From positions 1,860,001 through 1,924,000 of the forward strand of contig NZ_CP132291.1 in NCBI RefSeq assembly GCF_044359855.1: 64,000 nt of DNA, read 5' to 3'. The notes beneath the pieces are model-generated. The model was not told the DNA's origin. It saw nothing but the letters and a program-made list of their open reading frames with translations, and made no database searches. Below are positions 35,643-43,110 of the stretch, in pieces (within the stretch, counting starts at the first letter, position 1; each line of letters opens with the position of its first letter). The position numbers and the translations under genes were made by a program. The stretch comes from Rummeliibacillus pycnus_A (GTDB taxonomy: Bacteria > Bacillota > Bacilli > Bacillales_A > Planococcaceae).

Positions 35643-36773
35643 CTATAAATTTAATAGCCTTTGAACCGTTTCATAAGTTCTTTGCTTCAAATGAAATGCA
35701 GCATTCGCAATGGATTCTTCACTTGAAACTTGTTTGTTGGCTACACTAGCAATCTCGATAAAATAATTTGCTAGCTGTTTTCTACTTTCCCCCTCTACAT
35801 ATCCAGAAATCAACACGGCTGGTACATGATGTTTTGCTGCTAATTTTGCAATGCCAATTGGTGCTTTTCCAGATAATGTTTGTAAATCTGATTTCCCTTC
35901 CCCCGTTAACACATACGATGCTGATTGCAGATGCCCTTCAAAATCAATTGCCGTCATGACAACATCAATTCCTGGTTTTAAATGTACTGGGAAGAAAGCT
36001 AAGAAAGCTCCCCCTATACCTCCAGCAGCTCCTGCTCCTGCCTTTTGATGTAGTGCAATACCTGTTTCTTTTTCAATAAGATCTGCTAGGTGATTTAAAT
36101 TGGCATCAATAGCTTTTACCATTTCCTCAGTAGCACCTTTCTGAGGACCGAAAACTGTCGTTGCTCCATTTGGACCTACAAGTGGATTATTTACATCACA
36201 AGCTATTACAAACTGTGATGCTTTTATCCGTTCATCAAAGTTGCTTGTATCAATTTTTTCTAAGCATTGTAATGCTTCTGCACCTTCTGCTAATTCCATC
36301 CCTTGAGTATCTAAAAACTTCATACCCAGTGCACGCAGCATTCCCGTACCTCCATCATTTGTAGCACTTCCCCCAATGCCAATGACAAATTTCCGATAAC
36401 CTGCATTTAACGCATGAAGAATTATTTCCCCTGTGCCATATGTTGAAGCAGTTAAAGGATTACGTTCACCTTGTGATAATAGTGTTAAACCTGAGGATTT
36501 AGCCATCTCAATCATGCAAGTTTCTTCATCACCAAGAATACCGTACTCTGCAGAAATCATTCTGCCTAATGGGTCCTGAACTCGAACCAATTTAATCTTC
36601 CCATTCGTTGCATTCACAAGTGAATTAAGGGTTCCTTCGCCACCATCTGCTACAGGTAATAGTACAGTTTCAATTGTTTCATCTACATTATGGATAGCTT
36701 CTGCCATAACTTTTGCCGCATCTGTTGCAGATAATGATCCTTTAAAAGAATCTGGGCTGACAATGATTTTCAT
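35643..36773 (-). CDS. Glycerate kinase (type 1, GlxK/GarK family)
   Basis: A 376-residue kinase of the GarK/GlxK family that phosphorylates D-glycerate with ATP. Visible signatures are VSPDSFKGSLSA at residue 5, PVADGGEGT near 41, a GIGGSATNDGGTGM loop near 125, and GKSDLQT near 290. It starts with AGGAGGTGTTGCC before the ATG. It is divergent from a CdaR-type regulator. A cre-like sequence lies in its promoter, and a dead permease fragment follows it. Confidence 0.92.
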   Translation of the reverse strand: MKIIVSPDSFKGSLSATDAAKVMAEAIHNVDETIETVLLPVADGGEGTLNSLVNATNGKIKLVRVQDPLGRMISAEYGILGDEETCMIEMAKSSGLTLLSQGERNPLTASTYGTGEIILHALNAGYRKFVIGIGGSATNDGGTGMLRALGMKFLDTQGMELAEGAEALQCLEKIDTSNFDERIKASQFVIACDVNNPLVGPNGATTVFGPQKGATEEMVKAIDANLNHLADLIEKETGIALHQKAGAGAAGGIGGAFLAFFPVHLKPGIDVVMTAIDFEGHLQSASYVLTGEGKSDLQTLSGKAPIGIAKLAAKHHVPAVLISGYVEGESRKQLANYFIEIASVANKQVSSEESIANAAFHLKQRTYETVQRLLNL

Positions 36774-36788
36774 GGCAACACCTCCTGT

Positions 36789-36804
36789 AAGTAAAGCGTT
36801 TACA
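36789..36804. promoter_or_regulatory. Candidate CcpA cre site
   Basis: TGTAAACGCTTTAC on the minus strand (near-palindromic GTAAAGCGTTTAC on the plus strand) matches the cre consensus at most positions. It lies just upstream of the glycerate kinase ribosome binding site, where bound CcpA could block transcription. Two consensus positions do not match. Confidence 0.4.
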
Positions 36805-36900
36805 AAGAATTATAGTGATAATTCTTTGTTTTTACATTATACTTAGTGTATAAAATTTCTGTCTTATAACAGCTATTTTCTAGACATAGAGGAGTATAGA

Positions 36901-38001
36901 ATGATTTCAAAACAATTGGCTAATCAAATAGTCGAGCAAACCATGTTAAGGCTCCATCGTAATATCAATGTAATGAATACAAATGGTATGATCTTAGCTT
37001 CTGGCGACCAATTACGTGTTGAAAGCATTCATGAAGGCGCAAAAATTGTTGCAGAGTCTGAAAAGCCACTAATCATTACAGAACAAAACATGCATTTATT
37101 TCCGAAAACAAAGCCTGGGATTAATCAACCAATCTATTTTCAAAATGAATTAGTAGGTGTAGTTGGTATTACTGGGGATCCAAATGAAATTTTAGAAATT
37201 GCCACACTCGTACAACTTACAACAGAGATGATGGTCCATCAAGCATTGATTGCCTCTCAATCTGAATGGAAGCGTAAAATGCGTGAACAAATCTTTGAAG
37301 ATTTGTTAAATCAAGAACCATTAGATAAAGTGATGATTGAACGTTTATCTAAAGTTTCTTTTATTCCAGAGCCACCATTTTACCTGATTATTATTAAAGC
37401 AACGCCTAAACAACATGCCTATCAATCATTTGTAGAATACTTAGAGGATTTCTATAAACATGAATCTGTTTTAGTTGGAAAATATCAATCAGATGAACAT
37501 TTTATATTAACTTCTGGAATCGATGGGAAAGTTGTGAGGAAAAACCTAACTTCTTTCATTAACCGAACTAAAAAATATGTTCATGTAAAAATAGGAGTAG
37601 GACAGACAGTAGATCAATTGTGTAAGATTCGTTACGCTTATGATACTGCTAAAACAGCAATTGAATACAGTAAACCTACACAAGTAACTACATTCTATGA
37701 ACATGTCGAGCTCTATTCATTACTAAAAAAGAAGGATTCACCCGAAGCGCAACATTTTACAAATCGAATTTTAAAAAACCTGAACAATAAGTTGATACAT
37801 ACATTAGAAGAATACTTACATTGTAATCAACAGCTTTTATTAGCTGCTGAAGTTCTAGACATACATAGACATACATTGTCCTACAGGCTCAACCAAATTC
37901 ATGAGCAAACAGGATATAACCCAATCGTTTTTCAAGATGCCATTGTATTGCAAATTGCATTATGGCTGAATAATAAATATAAAAAGAAAGAGAGACATTG
38001 A
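36901..38001 (+). CDS. CdaR-type sugar-diacid/glycerate regulator
   Basis: A 366-residue regulator with an N-terminal putative sugar-diacid recognition domain (residues about 3-135, 'LANQIVEQTMLRLHRNINVMNTNG') and a C-terminal PucR-type helix-turn-helix near residues 305-360 ('AAEVLDIHRHTLSYRLNQI'). CdaR proteins activate genes for glucarate, galactarate and glycerate use in response to the diacid or glycerate. Divergence from glycerate kinase across 127 bp points to that gene as its target. AGAGGAG precedes the start. Confidence 0.88.
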   Translation: MISKQLANQIVEQTMLRLHRNINVMNTNGMILASGDQLRVESIHEGAKIVAESEKPLIITEQNMHLFPKTKPGINQPIYFQNELVGVVGITGDPNEILEIATLVQLTTEMMVHQALIASQSEWKRKMREQIFEDLLNQEPLDKVMIERLSKVSFIPEPPFYLIIIKATPKQHAYQSFVEYLEDFYKHESVLVGKYQSDEHFILTSGIDGKVVRKNLTSFINRTKKYVHVKIGVGQTVDQLCKIRYAYDTAKTAIEYSKPTQVTTFYEHVELYSLLKKKDSPEAQHFTNRILKNLNNKLIHTLEEYLHCNQQLLLAAEVLDIHRHTLSYRLNQIHEQTGYNPIVFQDAIVLQIALWLNNKYKKKERH

Positions 38002-38011
38002 CGTCTCTCTT
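37988..38011. terminator. Terminator at the 3' end of the CdaR-type gene
   Basis: A perfect 9-bp stem (37988-37996 with 38003-38011) overlaps the stop codon. The T tract after it is short; the element could also act on the convergent hemZ transcript. Confidence 0.6.
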
Positions 38012-38044
38012 ATCTGGATTGCTTTAGATCAAATTAAATTGTAA

Positions 38045-39562
38045 TTATTTACTTACTTTAAAGCCATATAATTCATCCAATGCTTGAATTTTTTTATGAA
38101 TTGCATCTTCAAAAGTAAGGATATATGCTGCAGGGTCTTTCGGGTTATGATATTGAGTAATCTTACCTGTGTCAGCATTCACAAGTTTTGTTGAAGCACC
38201 ACACCCCAAACCAATAATCGTTTGGACTTCCTCCATAATGACGATATTATAAATACTTTCTTCACCCGGAATTGAATAACCAACATTCTCCAAGTTTCCC
38301 AAAATATTCTTTTGTCTATATAGATAATACGGTGTATACCCATGTTCAGCTGTCCAATCGTGTGCGCGATGCATCATTGCTTCTGCTGTTTTACGATCTG
38401 CCACTTTATATTTATCCTTGTTGTGTGTCATTTCTGATGCACGTTTAAATGAAAGTGTATGAACTGTCAATGATTCTGGCATCATTTTTTCGGATTCACT
38501 AAGTGAATGCTCAAATTCATCTATTCCTTCATTCGGAAGCCCTATGATAAGATCCATATTAATATTATTCATGCCGGCTTCTCTTGCCATCCAGAATTTA
38601 TCAATTGTTTCTTGAACCGTATGATGGCGACCTATTGCCTTCAAAGTTTCATCTGTATAAGATTGTGGATTAACACTGATTCGATCAATTCCCCATTTTT
38701 TCAACACCGCTAATTTTTCTGGAGTGATGGTATCTGGTCTTCCTGCTTCCACTGTTATTTCTCGAATCGTTTCTGTATGTGGGAATGAATCAAACATTGT
38801 TTTATATAAAGCATCCATTTCATCTGCTTCAATTGATGTAGGAGTACCTCCACCCCAATATACAGATGTGATTTTCATATCATGCTCCGTTAACCATTTA
38901 CCCATTTCTTCGATTTCATAATGCAATCCATCTAAAAATGTAGCAACTTTCCCTTGTTTGCGGTTACTTTGAATGGCATATGCTGGGAATGTACAGTATG
39001 CACATTTTGTTGGACAAAATGGAATGCCGATATAAATACTTACTTCATTACCAATTGTGTCTAAGTCAGGAATTGTCTTTAGCTGGTTTTTCACAATACT
39101 ATTTAACATACTAATTTTTTCATCAGTTAAGCTAAATTCATCTGTCAGCTTATCATGGATTTCATCATCTGATAATCCAGCTTTTCTAAATTTATGATAA
39201 AGCTTTGTCGGACGAATCCCTGTTAGAATTCCCCATTGTTGTTTAATTTCTGTCATTTGTTCAAGCGTATCAAGCAAAACATGTGATAATGCACGTTTCA
39301 ATCGAATTTTTTGCTCTTTATCAGTTCCTTCAGTTTCAAACTTTTGCTCAAAATGACTTTTATAGAGTTGCTCATTTACTTGAAGTGTAGCGTCTGCAAT
39401 AATTGTAAAATGCTCATCAGTATAATGATTGAAATGAACCACTAAATCTGAGGTCATGTCTTTTTTCGCAAGCTTTGTATCTTCGAAAAACAAATTCGTT
39501 ATATCAAGAAATACACGCATAAAATCTTGTGGGTATTCTTGGTCTATTTTTAATACTTTCAT
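38045..39562 (-). CDS. hemZ: Coproporphyrinogen III dehydrogenase HemZ (radical SAM)
   Basis: A 505-residue protein (about 501 in B. subtilis). The radical-SAM CxxxCxxC motif is FCPTKCAYCTF near residue 187, followed by VYWGGGTPTS, EAGRPDT and the HemN-like C-terminal domain. An extra N-terminal region of about 170 residues distinguishes HemZ from HemN. It is linked to oxygen-independent haem synthesis, though enzymatic proof for HemZ is limited. Position upstream of yheA agrees with B. subtilis. Confidence 0.93.
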   Translation of the reverse strand: MKVLKIDQEYPQDFMRVFLDITNLFFEDTKLAKKDMTSDLVVHFNHYTDEHFTIIADATLQVNEQLYKSHFEQKFETEGTDKEQKIRLKRALSHVLLDTLEQMTEIKQQWGILTGIRPTKLYHKFRKAGLSDDEIHDKLTDEFSLTDEKISMLNSIVKNQLKTIPDLDTIGNEVSIYIGIPFCPTKCAYCTFPAYAIQSNRKQGKVATFLDGLHYEIEEMGKWLTEHDMKITSVYWGGGTPTSIEADEMDALYKTMFDSFPHTETIREITVEAGRPDTITPEKLAVLKKWGIDRISVNPQSYTDETLKAIGRHHTVQETIDKFWMAREAGMNNINMDLIIGLPNEGIDEFEHSLSESEKMMPESLTVHTLSFKRASEMTHNKDKYKVADRKTAEAMMHRAHDWTAEHGYTPYYLYRQKNILGNLENVGYSIPGEESIYNIVIMEEVQTIIGLGCGASTKLVNADTGKITQYHNPKDPAAYILTFEDAIHKKIQALDELYGFKVSK

Positions 39563-39729
39563 TCAATTTTTCACTTCTCTCTGTAAAGCTTTTTGATAAT
39601 ACATATATATTTTGCTGATTTTATCTTCTCTAAATAAAATGATTGTACTTTTCAAAACATAATCTATTGTAGCAAATTTTTGTATAAATCTCGAAAGAAA
39701 TCATAATTTAAGGAGTATTCGTACATATA

Positions 39730-39759
39730 AAAAGCCCTCAAGCATTTTTGCCTGAGAGC
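39730..39759 (-). terminator. Terminator of the yheA-like gene
   Basis: GCCCTCA and TGAGAGC arms (39734-39740 with 39753-39759), with a GC/GC pair inside the loop, are followed on the minus strand by TTTTTATATG. Confidence 0.7.
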
Positions 39760-39775
39760 ATTTTGATGTTACTTA

Positions 39776-40126
39776 CTAGTTATCCAATTCTTGATATAAC
39801 CCTTGAACAGGTTTGACAAGTACTCGATTGATCTCTTCGATTAGACCACTTAAAGCCATTTCGGCTTGTAGCATCTTGCCGATTTTTTCATTTTGTTGAG
39901 ATAGTTGAGCTGTTTTTTGAGCATATTGTAGTTCATCTTCTCCAATTTGTTCGCCTTTCATTTGTTTTTCTTGTAATGAAAGTTGTACTTTACGGAAGTT
40001 TTGGAAAAGTGCTTTTGCATCTGCATCAGCCTTTACAGAAGCAATTGCTTCTTCTAAAGCTTTAAACTCACTTGTTTTACGGAATGACCCTTCCAAAGCA
40101 TTAATTTCGTTATAAATATTGATCAA
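39776..40126 (-). CDS. yheA: YlbF/YmcA-family protein YheA
   Basis: A 116-residue all-helical protein (117 in B. subtilis) of the YheA/YmcA/YlbF family, with 'VKADADAKALFQNFRKVQLSLQEKQMKGE' typical of the group. Relatives YlbF, YmcA and YaaT form the Y-complex that helps RNase Y; the role of YheA is not defined. The start is TTG with AGGGAAA upstream; an ATG in another frame overlaps it. It was probably co-transcribed with yheB before an element entered the gap. Confidence 0.85.
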   Translation of the reverse strand: MINIYNEINALEGSFRKTSEFKALEEAIASVKADADAKALFQNFRKVQLSLQEKQMKGEQIGEDELQYAQKTAQLSQQNEKIGKMLQAEMALSGLIEEINRVLVKPVQGLYQELDN

Positions 40127-40153
40127 TTCATTTCCCTACTTTCTTTTTTATTT

Positions 40154-40344
40154 GGCACTGTTAAATATGATCGTTGATATTTGAAAAGAATAGATATTTT
40201 GCCAGCACGCCGATCGTAAAGCGTGTAAAAGCTTTACTTGCGACGAAAACGTAACGCGTGAACCAAACCGGTGAGACGACAGAGTTACGCTGGGGTTTGG
40301 GCACTTAGCGTACTGGCACTTTGTATAAAAATTTAACAGTAGCC
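40154..40344. repeat. MITE-like element between yheB and yheA
   Basis: The 191-bp block is bounded by GGCACTGTTAAAT (40154-40166) and ATTTAACAGTAGCC (40331-40344), which are inverted repeats with one indel. Inside lies a second inverted pair GCCAGCACGC/GCGTACTGGC (40201-40210 and 40308-40317) and GC-rich hairpin sequence. No ORF. No clear target duplication. Confidence 0.55.
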
Positions 40345-40376
40345 TTTAACATAGCCTATTATTTAAGCTAGCTAAT

Positions 40377-41516
40377 TTAGAATATGGTTACAATGATACC
40401 TTGTATGACACCAATCGCTCCACCAAGAACATAACCTAGTACAGTAATCATTTTGAATTCGCGTTTTGAAATCCCTAACACTAAATCCTCTAATACTTGT
40501 ACTGGGAAAGTATCCACTTGTTCCTTTACAATTTCTTGTAGGTTCAGGCGGTTGATTGCGTCTTCTAGTTTATCTTCAGCCATTACAAATGCTTTTTCTA
40601 CTAGTTGTGGTACGACATTTTGGGCTATCCAGTCTGCACCATCTTTCCAATAGTACACAAGTGGCTTGTCTAAACGGTTCTCTAATTGTAGTTCCTCTTT
40701 TACATAGGTTTGGATTCTAGCTGTTGTTGAAGTGAAATCCAATTCTCCTACTAATTGTGTAACAGATTGTACTTTTATCTTTTTCCATTCAGATGTCAAT
40801 AAGTTCGTTAATAATACCATTGTACCCGGTGCGTTTAAAAACTTATTAATTTCTTTTTGTAATCGTCCAACAAGTGAAGTTGAATCTCCCAAGAACATCT
40901 GAATCATTCCACCAAGTGTCCCTTTTGAATCTAAAAAGTCATCGATTAAACGTTTAATCGTTTGATAACCTTCCTCTGATTCGAAATAATCTTCGCCTTT
41001 TTGCAAAATATAACGAGAAATATCAGGAATCTTTGTTGTGGCTTTTTCCTGCCATGATTCTGGTAGCAAAGCTTCAATTGAATTGGTTGATAAAACATTT
41101 TTCAAATGGGCAACTTGATTTACAACAATATTGTCAATCTTACCTTCAATTGTTTGTGGTAAATTTGTTACACCAATTTGCTGTACCCACTCATTAATTG
41201 TTTTTTCTTCGGTAAATACATTTTCTTTGATTTTATCATTCAACCATTGTGCTACTATTCGTTTGTTACTTTCAGTGAACAGCTTTTTGCGGAACATTTC
41301 TGGAGTCAATAAATAGTTAACAACTGTTTTCCCAAGCTGTTTGGCTAATTCATCACGTCTTCTAGGAATTAAACCAGGTGTAAATGGCAATCGCCAAGAA
41401 CCTAGATAAATTGGATAATATGGTCTGAATAGCATTTTAATCGCAATATAATTGGTGAGCCCACCAATTACTGCTCCTACAACGGTCATAAATAAAATCG
41501 ATAATAGCGTATGCAT
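40377..41516 (-). CDS. yheB: DUF445 membrane protein YheB
   Basis: About 379 residues (377 in B. subtilis). Hydrophobic segments sit at both ends (LLSILFMTVVGAVIGGLTNYIAI and MITVLGYVLGGAIGVIQGIIVTIF) with a long helical middle, the usual DUF445 layout. 'NYIAIKMLFRPYYP' and 'PFTPGLIPRRRDELA' are family marks. The role is unknown; in B. subtilis YheB is sporulation-related. ATG 41516 follows GGGTG by six bases and is preferred to a TTG at 41537. Confidence 0.85.
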   Translation of the reverse strand: MHTLLSILFMTVVGAVIGGLTNYIAIKMLFRPYYPIYLGSWRLPFTPGLIPRRRDELAKQLGKTVVNYLLTPEMFRKKLFTESNKRIVAQWLNDKIKENVFTEEKTINEWVQQIGVTNLPQTIEGKIDNIVVNQVAHLKNVLSTNSIEALLPESWQEKATTKIPDISRYILQKGEDYFESEEGYQTIKRLIDDFLDSKGTLGGMIQMFLGDSTSLVGRLQKEINKFLNAPGTMVLLTNLLTSEWKKIKVQSVTQLVGELDFTSTTARIQTYVKEELQLENRLDKPLVYYWKDGADWIAQNVVPQLVEKAFVMAEDKLEDAINRLNLQEIVKEQVDTFPVQVLEDLVLGISKREFKMITVLGYVLGGAIGVIQGIIVTIF

Positions 41517-41682
41517 CTGATTCACCCATTTCTTCAAAACTAAGCTATATTATAGCAGACAGTTCATTGTTATAAAAATGAATAGGTATTTTTCGACATA
41601 TACTTAGGTTTTACTTTGAATAATTCCATTGGCAATTTATACTAAATGAAATGAGATTTCCACTTTGAAAGGAGCCCTACAT

Positions 41683-41886
41683 ATGATTCAACATTTTAGC
41701 TTCAGGCCACTGTACGAAAATCAACAACTACCAGGCTGGACAATCAGTTTCTTTTATAAACAAAATCGCTACGAAGGAATATACGAAAAAGATGGGGTGA
41801 TTAAGTGGACTAGTGAAACACCACGTAATGAGGAACAAATTAAAAAGATGGTACATGAATTGATGCTGTTTCATGTTTATGATTAA
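41683..41886 (+). CDS. yheE: YheE-family small protein (DUF5342)
   Basis: A 67-residue protein with a 'LPGWTISFFYKQNRYEG' core and the C-terminal HELMLFHVYD that marks YheE. The function is unknown. ATG 41683 has AAAGGAG eight bases upstream; the in-frame TTG at 41665 overlaps that site. Located beside yheB as in B. subtilis. Confidence 0.83.
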   Translation: MIQHFSFRPLYENQQLPGWTISFFYKQNRYEGIYEKDGVIKWTSETPRNEEQIKKMVHELMLFHVYD

Positions 41887-42055
41887 AGGGATTAGATTGC
41901 TCTTTTTATTCGCGCCTACTATGCTGGACAAAGCACTACTTTCTGCTGCGGATTAGGACGAGCATTTATTAATTGTTTCAATTGCCACCACTCGATTGTT
42001 GTTTGACCCTACGCTCCAATAATTTTACACAAGTGCAGTACTCAACCTTATGAAA

Positions 42056-42084
42056 AAAGAGTAAGCCTCGTGGACTTACTCTTT
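42056..42084 (-). terminator. Terminator of the helicase operon
   Basis: A perfect 10-bp stem (42056-42065 with 42075-42084), a nine-base loop and TTTTTTC on the minus strand. It overlaps the last codons of the winged-helix-like gene. Confidence 0.82.
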
Positions 42085-42846
42085 CCCATCTAAATACTCT
42101 TCGCGCCATTTTAGCAATTCTTTTTCTGTAAGTAACTTTTCTAATGTTTCATCCCAATGTTCTGTTAATGTATTCCATACTCGGACATAGAGCAAATCCT
42201 TTTCCTTGTTATAAATAACAAATTGCATGCATGGGATGTCATTGAATTGTATCGTTTCTTTGGATTCAATCGAAGTGATGAAGGTTTGTACTGCTTTCTC
42301 ATCAGGTTCTTCATCATCTGAATCAGGGCGATTTTCTTGCAGTGCACTGATGATCACTTCATCATCCACATCCATCGGTTCTTCTGAAGCATAGGCAAAG
42401 GCATCTGGCAATTCATCGAAATCATCCAATTGTTCAATATCACCTGACAAAAAATCTTTATGATTTGAACTAAAAAGTAGTTGTTGTATTTCCTCTTTCT
42501 GTGCTTCTTCAAAAATACCGTTTTCTAACTGTTTCTTTCCTCTTGCAGTTAACTGATAATACTCAGTTTTTTCCACCAAACCCGTATTTTGAAGATTTTG
42601 GAGTAAATCGCGGATAAATAATTCTTCCACTAACAATAAATCACTAAGTTCCTTTGGTTCTGCAATTTCTGCTTGTTGACAACTAAGTAAAATCATCTTC
42701 ATCAAGATATCCATTGTTAGTCTTTTTACTGGTTGATATTTAAACTCGATTGTTTGTATAGGAAAGCACCAGCTTGAAGTAGTTAAAATTTCCACCTTGG
42801 GGTCTTGTTTAATTTTATTTGTTAGCTTTTTCTCTAATGCTTTCAA
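42076..42846 (-). CDS. Winged-helix-like acidic protein, helicase partner
   Basis: A 256-residue protein I cannot assign to a named family. Residues about 40-110 look like a winged helix ('LLLVEELFIRDLLQNLQNTGLVEKTEYYQLTARGKKQLE'). A strongly acidic linker follows (residues 135-190) and then a C-terminal alpha/beta part. The TTG start has AAGGGAGG eight bases upstream. It follows the giant helicase gene in the same direction; the original gap was about 24 bp, which implies one operon and a shared task, perhaps substrate recruitment. Confidence 0.7.
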   Translation of the reverse strand: MKALEKKLTNKIKQDPKVEILTTSSWCFPIQTIEFKYQPVKRLTMDILMKMILLSCQQAEIAEPKELSDLLLVEELFIRDLLQNLQNTGLVEKTEYYQLTARGKKQLENGIFEEAQKEEIQQLLFSSNHKDFLSGDIEQLDDFDELPDAFAYASEEPMDVDDEVIISALQENRPDSDDEEPDEKAVQTFITSIESKETIQFNDIPCMQFVIYNKEKDLLYVRVWNTLTEHWDETLEKLLTEKELLKWREEYLDGKE

Positions 42847-42870
42847 GATAAGTGCCTCCCTTCAAATAAC

Positions 42871-43103
42871 GAGGGCACTGAAAAAATGTAGTAATTCAAA
42901 TATTTATAGTATATATCCGCTATTGAATGAAGTGGAATTAGCTCCGCTTTCCGTGGGCGAACTGACGAGCCTCCTCGCTGCTCTCCGGGGTCTCGTCTAG
43001 CTCGTTTTCCCACAGGAGTCTCCGCTAATTCTACTTCAAAGAAAATAGATATACCAGATTTTCATCATAAATTTACATCTATTTTTACTTTTCCAGTGCC
43101 CTT
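42871..43103. mobile_element. MITE-like element, copy B, inserted after the helicase stop codon
   Basis: This 233-bp block starts GAGGGCACTGAAAAA and ends with the inverse of AAGGGCACTGGAAAA. It is flanked by the 8-bp direct repeat CAAATAAC (42863-42870 and 43104-43111). A 14-bp inverted pair inside (42929-42942 and 43024-43037, one mismatch) brackets a GC-rich core. The right duplication ends on the last base of the helicase stop codon. No ORF. Confidence 0.72.
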
Positions 43104-43110
43104 CAAATAA

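Noticed and set aside
41887..42055. Possible gene remnant between yheE and the winged-helix-like gene
   Set aside because: No frame showed a recognisable family on either strand, so I see nothing firm in these 170 bases.
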